64,000 nucleotides of DNA, taken from positions 1-64,000 of the forward strand of contig VGZT01000003.1 in the NCBI GenBank assembly GCA_016872495.1, given 5' to 3'. Below the pieces are notes generated by a model. It was not told the origin of the DNA. It was given only the letters and a program-made list of their open reading frames with translations, and ran no database searches. Source of the stretch: SAR202 cluster bacterium (GTDB taxonomy: Bacteria; Chloroflexota; Dehalococcoidia; Lucifugimonadales; Lucifugimonadaceae). The position numbers were made by a program, and so were the translations under genes. This document shows, one piece after another, positions 52,967 through 61,059 of the stretch (its first letter is position 1; each line of letters opens with the position of its first letter).

Positions 52967-54949
52967 ATGCGCATGAAGCGGGCCGGACTATTCCGTTTGT
53001 GGCCAGCGTTGCTGCTGGGAGCTGTGATCGCGGCGCTTCTGGCCTGTGGGACGGAGACCGTGATCCAGACCGTCGTGGTCGAAAAGCCGGTCGCGCAGAC
53101 GGTTGTCGTCGAAAAGCCGGTCGAGAAAATCGTTGAAAAAACGGTCGTGGTTGAGAAACAGGTTGAGAAACAGGTCGAAAAGATCGTTCAGCAGACGGTC
53201 GTCGTTCAGCAGACCGTGGTGGCTCTAGCGACCGCGACGGCCGCGCCGGTGCCAACGGCAACCACGGTCGTCCCGCCGCCGGCCGGTGAGATTGTTCTGG
53301 TAAATGGCACCATCAACGTGGGCATCGGTACGCCGCGGTTCTGTACCGCAGGCTGCGCCGAGAACGTCTACCAGACCAGCGTCATGGAGACCCTGTTCCG
53401 TCCGAACTACAAGGACACGCTCGGCGAAAAAGAAGAGGAGCCGATCCTTGCCACTGGCTGGAAGCTCGACCCGAACCTGAAGTACCTCGACTTCACCCTG
53501 CGGAAGGGTATCCAGTTCCACAAGGGCTGGGGCGAGATGACGGCGGCGGACGTGGCGTTCTCGATCAACGACGCCAACTCGGTTACGACGCCGACCAGCA
53601 TCCACGGTCAGGCGGGAGACTTCGCACCGCTGATCAAGGAAATGCTGGTCCAGGACCCCTACAACATCCGGCTCGTCTATTTGAACTACGACAGCCGTGG
53701 CATCCGCCACCGCTTCAGCCTGTTCTGGCAGACGGCAGGAATCACCTCGAAGCGGCTATTCGAAGAGAAGGGCGCAGATGGAATGCGTCCGTTCATCATC
53801 GGAACCGGACCCTACCAGGTCGTCAGCTGGGTGCAGAGCGACAAGGTCGTTCTCGAAGCGTTGCCGAGGCACTGGCGGAAGACCGCTGGCGTCGCCAAGG
53901 TCACTTACATCCAGGTAGTCGAGCCAGCCACTCGCAGGGCGATGCTGGAGACCGGCCAGGTTGCGGCTATTCCGCCGGCCCTCAAGGACATCAAGGCCCT
54001 CGAGGCCAAGGGCTACAAGCAGCTCTGCTGCAGCGGCAGTGTCGTCCAGCGAAACATCGGGATGACGGGCAACTACTGGGAGAAGGAACGGTACTACGAC
54101 AAGAAGCCGTTGACCCGCACGCTCAACCTGTCGGCGCCGTGGGTGTCCAAGTCGATCGAAGATGACCCGGCTGGCTACCTCAAGGCGCAGACGGTCCGGC
54201 AGGCGCTGGCGCACGCAATCGACCGTCAGGGAATGGTCGCGAGCATCATGACCGGCCTTGGCGGCCCCAACTACTTCGCCTACCAGCCGGCGACGGACCA
54301 CCCCGCGTTCAAGAAGGGCAAGTACGTCTGGGACGAAAAAACCGGAAAGGGCAGCGGAGGCTGGGAGATCCCCTACGACCCGAAACGCGCCAAGGAGTTG
54401 CTGGCGAAGGCGGGCTACCCGAACGGTTTCACGATACCCAGCGTCTGGATAGACGTCCCGGGTAGCGTGGCGAACGAACTTGGCCAGGCGTTGGCGAACG
54501 GATGGGCGCAGGACCTGAACGTCAAGATCACGACGCTCAACTCAAACATCTATTCCACGTATCGACCGGGCCTCGTGGCCCGCACGACTTCTGAACCGTT
54601 CCTCAGTTGCGGTGACGACTCAAACCTCGGCGTCCCGTTTGACTGGGCACGTGGACTGGTCATGAGTTCGTGGAGCGACGGCGGCTACGGCGTCGGAATG
54701 GAAGTGCCGTTCGCAGCGAAGAACTACGCCCAGGTCGCTCTGATGACCGACAAGGCGCAACGAGTTGCAGCGCAGGTGGAATTCGTCCAGACGAGTATGG
54801 ACGCGGCGTTGTGCATAGGGATGGTAATGGAGCCCAACATCCAGTTGTACGACCCGAAGGTGATCGCGGTCTGGGAACAGCTGCCCAGTATCGAGGGCGG
54901 CATGGCGATCATGAACAACCTGGAGTCCATCGTCCTGGTCAAGAAGTAA
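52967..54949 (+). CDS. ABC transporter substrate-binding lipoprotein, peptide/opine family (SBP 1)
   Basis: A 660-aa SBP_bac_5 family lipoprotein. The signal sequence LLLGAVIAALLAC ends in a lipobox Cys. A ~60-residue valine/lysine repeat linker follows (TVVVEKPVAQ, TVVVEKPVEKIVEK, TVVVEKQVEK), then a Thr/Ala/Pro stretch, before the binding domain. Family landmarks: LDFTLRKGIQFHKGWGEMTA, DVAFSIND, GTGPYQVVSW, RQALAHAIDRQGMV and PYDPKRAKELLAKAGYPNGF. This type of linker is common in Chloroflexi lipoproteins. It is the first gene of the set with two permeases; a strong hairpin follows its stop. The ligand may be an oligosaccharide or peptide; the downstream xylulokinase favours sugar. Confidence 0.9.
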   Translation: MRMKRAGLFRLWPALLLGAVIAALLACGTETVIQTVVVEKPVAQTVVVEKPVEKIVEKTVVVEKQVEKQVEKIVQQTVVVQQTVVALATATAAPVPTATTVVPPPAGEIVLVNGTINVGIGTPRFCTAGCAENVYQTSVMETLFRPNYKDTLGEKEEEPILATGWKLDPNLKYLDFTLRKGIQFHKGWGEMTAADVAFSINDANSVTTPTSIHGQAGDFAPLIKEMLVQDPYNIRLVYLNYDSRGIRHRFSLFWQTAGITSKRLFEEKGADGMRPFIIGTGPYQVVSWVQSDKVVLEALPRHWRKTAGVAKVTYIQVVEPATRRAMLETGQVAAIPPALKDIKALEAKGYKQLCCSGSVVQRNIGMTGNYWEKERYYDKKPLTRTLNLSAPWVSKSIEDDPAGYLKAQTVRQALAHAIDRQGMVASIMTGLGGPNYFAYQPATDHPAFKKGKYVWDEKTGKGSGGWEIPYDPKRAKELLAKAGYPNGFTIPSVWIDVPGSVANELGQALANGWAQDLNVKITTLNSNIYSTYRPGLVARTTSEPFLSCGDDSNLGVPFDWARGLVMSSWSDGGYGVGMEVPFAAKNYAQVALMTDKAQRVAAQVEFVQTSMDAALCIGMVMEPNIQLYDPKVIAVWEQLPSIEGGMAIMNNLESIVLVKK

Positions 54950-54966
54950 CTCCACTGGTTTCTCGT

Positions 54967-54993
54967 CCGGCGGGGGGCCCGGCTCCCCGCCGG
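54967..54993 (+). other. Intercistronic hairpin after SBP 1
   Basis: CCGGCGGGG (54967-54975) and CCCCGCCGG (54985-54993) form a perfect 9-bp stem that can extend inward by up to three pairs. No T tract follows. It is therefore more likely an mRNA-stabilising or partial-termination element between SBP and permease genes than a full terminator. Confidence 0.6.
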
Positions 54994-55122
54994 CGAATAA
55001 CGAGCGGAGGCCAGGCCGTGGTGGACTCGAGCGTCGCCGGAACCTTGCGAGAGGTTCAAGCAGCTTCGAGTGCCTTGCCCGCAGCTTTGTATCTCCCCTG
55101 AGACGCCGAGGTGGTATGGCCG

Positions 55123-56049
55123 ATGAGGTCCTTCGTAATAAGGCGGATCATCTTCAGTGTACTGACGATGCTGGGCGCCACGATCATCGTGTTCTCGCTA
55201 TCACGCGCCGCAGGCGACCCCATGGAGCTATTCGCGCAGCAGGCCGGCTACGGCATGTCCGACGAGGCATACAAGGCCCTGTTCTTGCAGCTCGGGTTGG
55301 ACAAGCCGCTCCCCGTGCAGTACTTCGTCTGGCTCGGCAGAGTTGCCAAGGGCGACCTCGGGCGCGGCTTGACGTCCCAGGAGGACGTCACAAAGATCAT
55401 CACTGACAAGATTGGAAACACCCTCCAGCTGGGCGGTGTTTCGTGGGCCCTTGCGACCCTCATCGGCATCCCGCTCGGTGTTCTGTCGGCGGTCAAGCGC
55501 GGGACTGTCTGGGACTACGCCGGGAGGGCGATCGCCGTGTTCGGCCAGGGTGCGCCGCCGTTCTGGATCGGCATCATGGCGATCCTGGTCTTTGCGGTGC
55601 GGTTCGACCTCTTGCCTGCCGGAGGCAAGGCGGGATGGCAGTCCTTCATACTGCCTGCGTCTACCTTGGGCCTGGCGGCTTCGGCGGGCTACCTCCGACT
55701 GATGCGGTCGTCGATGCTGGAAGTCCTCGACTCCGAGTTCGTGAAGATGGCGCGTGCCAAGGGTGCCGGATCCTCCAGAGTTATCTGGAAGCACGCTTTC
55801 AAGAACGCGCTCATCCCCGCGCTGACCCTGTCCGCTCTGATCTTCGCCGGCTTCATCTCCGGCACGGTAGTCGTAGAAACGGTATTCGTATGGCCGGGGC
55901 TCGGCACGATGTCGGTTGACGCAGTTGGCAAGAACGACTTCCCGATCATCACCGGCGCCGTCCTCATGTTTGCCCTCTTTTACACCATTGTTAACTTTGC
56001 CGCCGACATCTCTTACGCGCTGATCGACCCCCGCATTCGCTACACGTAA
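55123..56049 (+). CDS. ABC transporter permease, DppB/OppB type (set 1)
   Basis: A 308-aa inner-membrane permease. It starts RSFVIRRIIFSVLTMLGATI, the standard DppB N-terminus, and has six helices. The EAA loop is EFVKMARAKGAGSSRVIWKH followed by AFKNALIPALT, where the ATPase docks. VETVFVWPGLGTMSVDAV is a DppB-specific segment. I chose the ATG at 55123, with AGGTGG eight bases upstream, over the GTG at 55111. Works with the following DppC-type permease, 9 bp on. Confidence 0.92.
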   Translation: MRSFVIRRIIFSVLTMLGATIIVFSLSRAAGDPMELFAQQAGYGMSDEAYKALFLQLGLDKPLPVQYFVWLGRVAKGDLGRGLTSQEDVTKIITDKIGNTLQLGGVSWALATLIGIPLGVLSAVKRGTVWDYAGRAIAVFGQGAPPFWIGIMAILVFAVRFDLLPAGGKAGWQSFILPASTLGLAASAGYLRLMRSSMLEVLDSEFVKMARAKGAGSSRVIWKHAFKNALIPALTLSALIFAGFISGTVVVETVFVWPGLGTMSVDAVGKNDFPIITGAVLMFALFYTIVNFAADISYALIDPRIRYT

Positions 56050-56058
56050 GGAGTCCAA

Positions 56059-56976
56059 TTGGCGACACAAGTAGCCGAGTCGTTCAAACAGGTCGCGTCC
56101 GCCCGCAGGCGTCGCGGTTTCTTCTCGTCCGCCTGGCGCCTGATCGTGACCTATCCGGTCTTGCCCGGATTCCTCCTCCTGTCACTCGTAATGCTCGCAG
56201 TGACCGCCGACCTTACGCCGTTCGATCCTACTCGGCAGTCGTTGCGGGACCGTGCGGTGCCTCCAGGCACCTTCTCCTTGCACCCGGAGCTGGCAGGGGA
56301 GCGTTTCCTGCTGGGCTCCGACCAGTTTGGACGGGACGTGTTGACCCGGATCATGCATGGCGCCCGGCTGTCGCTGACCATCGTCGCCATCGTAAGCGTG
56401 ATCGGGATCACCGTCGGCACGTCGTACGGCCTTGCGGCCGGGTACTTCGGCGGGCTGGTCGACGAAGTGATGCTGCGCGTCGTGGACATGTTCTACGCCA
56501 TCCCCTTCCTGCTGCTCGCGCTGGTCACCGTGATCGTGCTGGGCAAAAGCATGGCGGTGGTAGTCGGGCTGCTGGCGTTACAGAGCTGGCCACCCTTCGT
56601 ACGGGTGGTCCGGGCGGAGGTGCTCACGCTCAAGGAACGCGACTACGTAATGTCAGCGCGCGTGTGCGGGGCCACGGGGCTCCGCATCATGTGGCGCCAC
56701 CTGCTGCCCGGCGTGATCAACAGCGTTATCGTGATCGCGACCCTGCGCGTCGGGCAGATCGTGCTGACCGAAGCGATCCTCAGCTTCCTCGGCGCCGGAA
56801 TCAGCCCGCCCCGCCCTGCCTGGGGTCTCATGACTTCTGAGGGTCGCAACTACCTGAGCGACGCATGGTGGATCGCATTCTTCCCGGGCCTGGCGATCTT
56901 CGCCCTGGTCGTATCGCTCAATTTCATCGGGGACTGGTTCCGAGACCGATACGACCCCAGGCTCCGCCAGCTGTAG
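56059..56976 (+). CDS. ABC transporter permease, DppC/OppC type (set 1)
   Basis: A 305-aa permease with an N-terminal cytoplasmic part and six helices. Landmarks: LLGSDQFGRDVLTRIMHGAR (OppC core), the EAA loop VLTLKERDYVMSARVCGATG with WRHLLPGVINS, and ILSFLGAGISPPRPAWGLM. The TTG start is preceded by AGGAG. It forms the heterodimeric channel with the DppB-type partner. No ATPase gene follows; instead a second substrate-binding protein gene starts 200 bp on, after a stretch with no visible gene. Confidence 0.92.
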   Translation: MATQVAESFKQVASARRRRGFFSSAWRLIVTYPVLPGFLLLSLVMLAVTADLTPFDPTRQSLRDRAVPPGTFSLHPELAGERFLLGSDQFGRDVLTRIMHGARLSLTIVAIVSVIGITVGTSYGLAAGYFGGLVDEVMLRVVDMFYAIPFLLLALVTVIVLGKSMAVVVGLLALQSWPPFVRVVRAEVLTLKERDYVMSARVCGATGLRIMWRHLLPGVINSVIVIATLRVGQIVLTEAILSFLGAGISPPRPAWGLMTSEGRNYLSDAWWIAFFPGLAIFALVVSLNFIGDWFRDRYDPRLRQL

Positions 56977-57176
56977 CAGGCGGGAGTTTCCCGTCGTGCG
57001 GGCCCTCCGGCACTGGGGCCCCGGTTTCCCGCGCGTCCCGGTACACGGAAGACCGCGTTTGCACGAAACCGACCCGCACCAGCCCTCCGTTCTTGACTTT
57101 GAAAGTCCGGTGCGTAAAGTTGCGCTATCCGTGCATGGGGAATGGTCCGGGGTTCTCGCCGGTAAGGAGTGGTCCT

Positions 57177-59078
57177 GTGTCATCAGCGACGTTCTTCCCT
57201 AGGTTGCGTTGGCTCGTTCTACCTGGCGCGCTCGCGTTCCTCGCCGTGCTCGCCACCTCATGCGGGGGCAGCGAGGCGCCCACGGCTGTACCTCCCACGG
57301 CCCGGCCGATCGCGACCGCCACACAGGTGGCGCCGCAGGCCACGACGCCTCCAGCCACGCAGCCAACCGCCCAGCCAACCGCCCAGCCGACTAAATCTCC
57401 CGCCACGCCGACCCCTGCGGCCGCGTTACCGACGGCCACCACGCTTTCGATACCGACCCCGGTCCAGGGCGTTTCGGCGCCCAACCCCAAGTCTGCCGCC
57501 GGCACCGTGACGGTTGCGGTGGCCGACGTAGCGCCCGGCCTCGGCATCGGACGGGCCGGTGGCGGTGAGGGAGAGGTCTTCTGGGGCGTGGGCGAGACGT
57601 TATTTACGACACGGAAGGGACCTGTCTTTGGCGAGCCCTGGCTGGCCAAGCAGTGGACCGTCGCACCCGACCTCAGCAAGGTCACAATCAAGCTTCAACA
57701 GGGCGTCCAGTTCCACAAGGGCTGGGGCGAAATGACGGCCTCCGACGTCGTGTGGTCGATCAACGACGCCAGCGCCCGCACCAATCCAAAGTCGATTCAC
57801 CCCCAGGCGGGCGACCTCGCCCCGGTCTTCCTGGAGTGGAATGTCGTCGACAAGTTCACGGTTGACGCCCCGTTCGTCGGATTTGACCCGCGGTGGCATT
57901 CGAATGCCATCAGCGACGGCTGGCAGCCAACCGGCGTCTTCTCCAAGAAGGTGTTCGACGACAAGGGTGAGGCATGGATGCGGGACAACCCGCAGATCAT
58001 GACCGGGCCATTTGAAGTCAAGTCATGGGTGGCCGACAAGCAGGCCACGCTCGAAGCTGTCAAGAACCACTGGCGCAAGTCACCGGAGGTTCAGACCCTC
58101 CAGTACATCGAGATCCCGGACTCCGCCATTCGACGCGCCGGGATCCTCGCCGGCGAATTCGACATCGCGGTGCCGGAGCTCAAGGACATTCGCGAGCTGG
58201 CTGCCAAGGGCTTCAAGACCGGCGGCACGTCCAACGGCTCTGAGTTGAACATAGCATTCGCCGGAAACCTCTGGGAGACCAAGCATGCCCGAACCGGCGC
58301 GGAGCTGACCAGGGTCGGCCTGGACAAGTCGAAGCCGTGGATCGGAGATCCTGCCGATCCAGCGTCGATGGAGCGCGCCCGCAAGATTCGCTGGGCGCTG
58401 GCCATGGGCTACGACCGGAAGGAACTGGCCGAAGTCCTGACCGCCGGCCTTGGTTGGGCGACCGACATCTCGTTCTTCAACCCGAGCATGCCGCAGTTCC
58501 AGGCCAAGTGGAAGGTGCCCTACGACCCGAAGGCCGCCAAGGCGTTGATCGCTGAGGCCGGGTACCCGAGCGGCTTCGAGATCGAGATCTTCGGGCAGAG
58601 CGACACGCAGATTCGCAAGGAAACTGCTGAGGCGGTCGCCGGTTACTGGGCCGACAAGCTGGGGCTGAAGGTCACGGTTCAGGCATTCCTGTACCGGGTC
58701 TTCCGTCCTTCGATCGTCAACCGTGAGACCAAGATCCCGTTCGTTAACTCGTGCGACGATGGGCGCTTCCCACGGCCATGGGACTGGCCGGTGGCGACGA
58801 CCATGACGAGCATCACGCGCGGCGGGTTCAGCTGCGGTCTGGAAGCCCCCGAGATCGCGCAGGCCTGGCTCAAGGCCTCGGCCGAACCCGACCTGCAGAA
58901 GCGCATCGAGATCAACAACGGCGTGGCCGACTTCATGCACCACTGGATGCTGGCGCCCGGCACGTTCACGATCCCGGTATTGCTCGTCTACAACCCGAAG
59001 AAGATCGACTCCTGGGAGATCAGGCCAAGCCTGAGCGGCCCGATCAACTCACCCGAGATGATCGTCCTCAAGAAGTAG
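57177..59078 (+). CDS. ABC transporter substrate-binding lipoprotein, peptide/opine family (SBP 2)
   Basis: A 633-aa SBP_bac_5 lipoprotein. The GTG at 57177 has AAGGAG eight bases upstream and gives a signal peptide ending AVLATSC (lipobox). The linker is Pro/Thr/Ala/Gln-rich (TQPTAQPTAQPTKSPATP) rather than the VVVEK type of SBP 1. The binding domain shares FHKGWGEMTASDVVWSINDA and PYDPKAAKALIAEAGYPSGF with SBP 1, so the two are paralogues, but overall they differ clearly. It probably takes a different but related ligand. The open frame further upstream (to 56865) overlaps the DppC gene and is not coding. Confidence 0.9.
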   Translation: MSSATFFPRLRWLVLPGALAFLAVLATSCGGSEAPTAVPPTARPIATATQVAPQATTPPATQPTAQPTAQPTKSPATPTPAAALPTATTLSIPTPVQGVSAPNPKSAAGTVTVAVADVAPGLGIGRAGGGEGEVFWGVGETLFTTRKGPVFGEPWLAKQWTVAPDLSKVTIKLQQGVQFHKGWGEMTASDVVWSINDASARTNPKSIHPQAGDLAPVFLEWNVVDKFTVDAPFVGFDPRWHSNAISDGWQPTGVFSKKVFDDKGEAWMRDNPQIMTGPFEVKSWVADKQATLEAVKNHWRKSPEVQTLQYIEIPDSAIRRAGILAGEFDIAVPELKDIRELAAKGFKTGGTSNGSELNIAFAGNLWETKHARTGAELTRVGLDKSKPWIGDPADPASMERARKIRWALAMGYDRKELAEVLTAGLGWATDISFFNPSMPQFQAKWKVPYDPKAAKALIAEAGYPSGFEIEIFGQSDTQIRKETAEAVAGYWADKLGLKVTVQAFLYRVFRPSIVNRETKIPFVNSCDDGRFPRPWDWPVATTMTSITRGGFSCGLEAPEIAQAWLKASAEPDLQKRIEINNGVADFMHHWMLAPGTFTIPVLLVYNPKKIDSWEIRPSLSGPINSPEMIVLKK

Positions 59079-59084
59079 GAGACC

Positions 59085-59120
59085 AGCGGCCCGGGGCCCC
59101 GTATGGTGCCCCGGGCCGCT
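59085..59120 (+). other. Intercistronic hairpin after SBP 2
   Basis: AGCGGCCCGGGGC (59085-59097) and GCCCCGGGCCGCT (59108-59120) are a perfect 13-bp inverted repeat around a 10-base loop, six bases after the SBP stop. No T tract follows. As with the hairpin after SBP 1, it could stabilise the SBP mRNA or cut permease expression. Confidence 0.7.
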
Positions 59121-59158
59121 GAACGTCCGGAGGCAACCCGTCCTCCGGGAAGGTGATC

Positions 59159-60097
59159 GTGCGTCGGTTCCTGTTACGCCGATTCATATCCGCCGTTCTG
59201 TCCTTGATCGGCGCAACCTTCATTGTGTTCGTCATCTCGATCGGCGCCGACGACCCATTGCTGTTGTATGCCAAGCCCGGCGGCTACGGCGTCTCACCCG
59301 AGCAGGTGCAGGCGCTCAAGGAAAAGCTCGGCCTGGACAAGCCAATCGTCGTCCAGTACACGCTGTGGTTCGCCCGCGCTGCCAAGGGTGACCTCGGGAA
59401 AAGCATCTTCGACGAGCGCGATGTCTCGAAGAAGATCGCAGAGCGTATCGGAGCAACGCTAAAGCTCGGCGTGGCCTCCTGGATCTTCGCAACACTCCTC
59501 GGTGTTCCGCTCGGCGTGCTTGCTGCCGTCAAGCGCGGCTCGGGGTGGGACTACCTTGGCCGTTTCGTCGCCCTGTTCGGCCAGGCAATCCCGAACTTCT
59601 GGCTGGGCATCGTGCTCGTGCTGATCTTCACGGTCCGCCTTGACTGGCTGCCGAGCTCTACCGCTGGCGAAGGGTTCATCAGCATCAAACATATGATCAT
59701 GCCCGTCGTCGTCCTGGGCACATCGACGGCCGCCGGCTACCTCAGGATCACCAGGTCCGCAATGCTCGAGGTCCTTGACGCCGAGTTCATCAAGCTCGCC
59801 CGCTCGAAGGGCGTTGGCAACTCGCTGATCGTCTGGAAACACGCCTTCAGGAACGCGCTGATCCCGCCACTGACCGTTTCCGCGATCCTCCTCACCGGTT
59901 TCATCACCGGCTCAGTCGTTACGGAGACGGTGTTCGCCTGGCCGGGCCTCGGCCGGCTGGCGGTCGACTCGGTCGCCGCCAACGACTTCCCGCTCGTTAC
60001 CGGCATAACCCTGATCTTCGTCGCAGCGTGGGTATTGATGAACTTCGCGGCCGACCTGATGTACGCGATCGTCGATCCCAGGATCAGGCTGAGTTAG
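59159..60097 (+). CDS. ABC transporter permease, DppB/OppB type (set 2)
   Basis: A 312-aa DppB-type permease closely parallel to the set 1 protein: RRFLLRRFISAVLSLIGATF, LAAVKRGSGWDYLGRFVALF, the EAA loop EFIKLARSKGVGNSLIVWKH with AFRNALIPPLT, and VTETVFAWPGLGRLAVDSV. GTG at 59159 was chosen because AAGGTGAT lies directly upstream; GTG at 59153 is also in frame. It ends one base before the next ATG. Confidence 0.92.
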   Translation: MRRFLLRRFISAVLSLIGATFIVFVISIGADDPLLLYAKPGGYGVSPEQVQALKEKLGLDKPIVVQYTLWFARAAKGDLGKSIFDERDVSKKIAERIGATLKLGVASWIFATLLGVPLGVLAAVKRGSGWDYLGRFVALFGQAIPNFWLGIVLVLIFTVRLDWLPSSTAGEGFISIKHMIMPVVVLGTSTAAGYLRITRSAMLEVLDAEFIKLARSKGVGNSLIVWKHAFRNALIPPLTVSAILLTGFITGSVVTETVFAWPGLGRLAVDSVAANDFPLVTGITLIFVAAWVLMNFAADLMYAIVDPRIRLS

Positions 60098-61024
60098 ATG
60101 GCGCAGAAGACCCGCGATGAGTCAGCCGACTTCATCCGTGGACCGGGATTCTTCGCCCGACTCCGAATATCGGTGCTGTGGCGATACCCCGTCCTCCCGG
60201 TCCTGATCCTGCTCGCCCTCCTCATCACGGGGATCTTCTCCCCGCTCATTGAACCCAAAGACCCGTTCACGCAGTCGCTACGCGCCAGGAACGCCGCCCC
60301 GGCATGGAACTCTCAGTGGTACGAAGAGCACCCGCGCGTCGAACTCCGCTATCTCCTCGGCGCCGACCATGTCGGCCGCGATGTGCTGAGCCGGATCATG
60401 CGGGGGGCGCAGATCTCCCTGATGGTCGTGGTGGTAGCGCTCGGCGCTGGTACGGTGATCGGCACGTCCCTCGGATTGCTGGCCGGATACTTCCGGGGGC
60501 CGATCGATGAGGCCATCATGCGCATCTGGGACATGTGGGCAGCGATCCCGTTCCTGCTGATCGCGCTGGTCATCGCCACCGTCATCGGCAACTCCATCCC
60601 GATCGTCATGGGCCTGCTGGCGATGGTGTCGTGGAGCGCCTTCGTGCCCAACGTTCGGGCGGAGGTGCTTTCGCTGAAGGAGCGCGACTACATATCCAAC
60701 GCCCGGATAGCGGGCGCGTCGTCCCGGCGCATCATCTTTCGCCACATCCTCCCCAATGTTCTGAATACGGTCGTAGTGATCGCGACCCTCCGCATCGGCG
60801 GCCTGATCCTTGCGGAGGCGTCGCTCGGGTTCCTGGGGGTCGGCATCCCGAAGCCGACGCCGACCTGGGGGAACATGATCAACGACGGTCGCGAGTACCT
60901 GTCGAGCGCGTGGTGGATTTCGTTCTTCCCCGGTCTCGCCATCTTCCTGGTCGTCATGTCGCTTAACTTTTTCGGGGACTGGTTGCGCGACCGCTGGGAC
61001 CCCCGTCTCAGGCAGGCCGGATGA
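60098..61024 (+). CDS. ABC transporter permease, DppC/OppC type (set 2)
   Basis: A 308-aa DppC-type permease. Landmarks: YLLGADHVGRDVLSRIMRGA, the EAA loop VLSLKERDYISNARIAGASS with FRHILPNVLNT, and SLGFLGVGIPKPTPTWGNM. Its ATG abuts the stop of the DppB partner. It completes the second transporter set. Again no ATPase gene is next to it; xylulokinase follows after 35 bp on the same strand, so transport and sugar kinase genes are probably co-transcribed. Confidence 0.92.
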   Translation: MAQKTRDESADFIRGPGFFARLRISVLWRYPVLPVLILLALLITGIFSPLIEPKDPFTQSLRARNAAPAWNSQWYEEHPRVELRYLLGADHVGRDVLSRIMRGAQISLMVVVVALGAGTVIGTSLGLLAGYFRGPIDEAIMRIWDMWAAIPFLLIALVIATVIGNSIPIVMGLLAMVSWSAFVPNVRAEVLSLKERDYISNARIAGASSRRIIFRHILPNVLNTVVVIATLRIGGLILAEASLGFLGVGIPKPTPTWGNMINDGREYLSSAWWISFFPGLAIFLVVMSLNFFGDWLRDRWDPRLRQAG

Positions 61025-61059
61025 GCGCTGAACGCGTCCGCCATGTGGCATAGCTAGGC

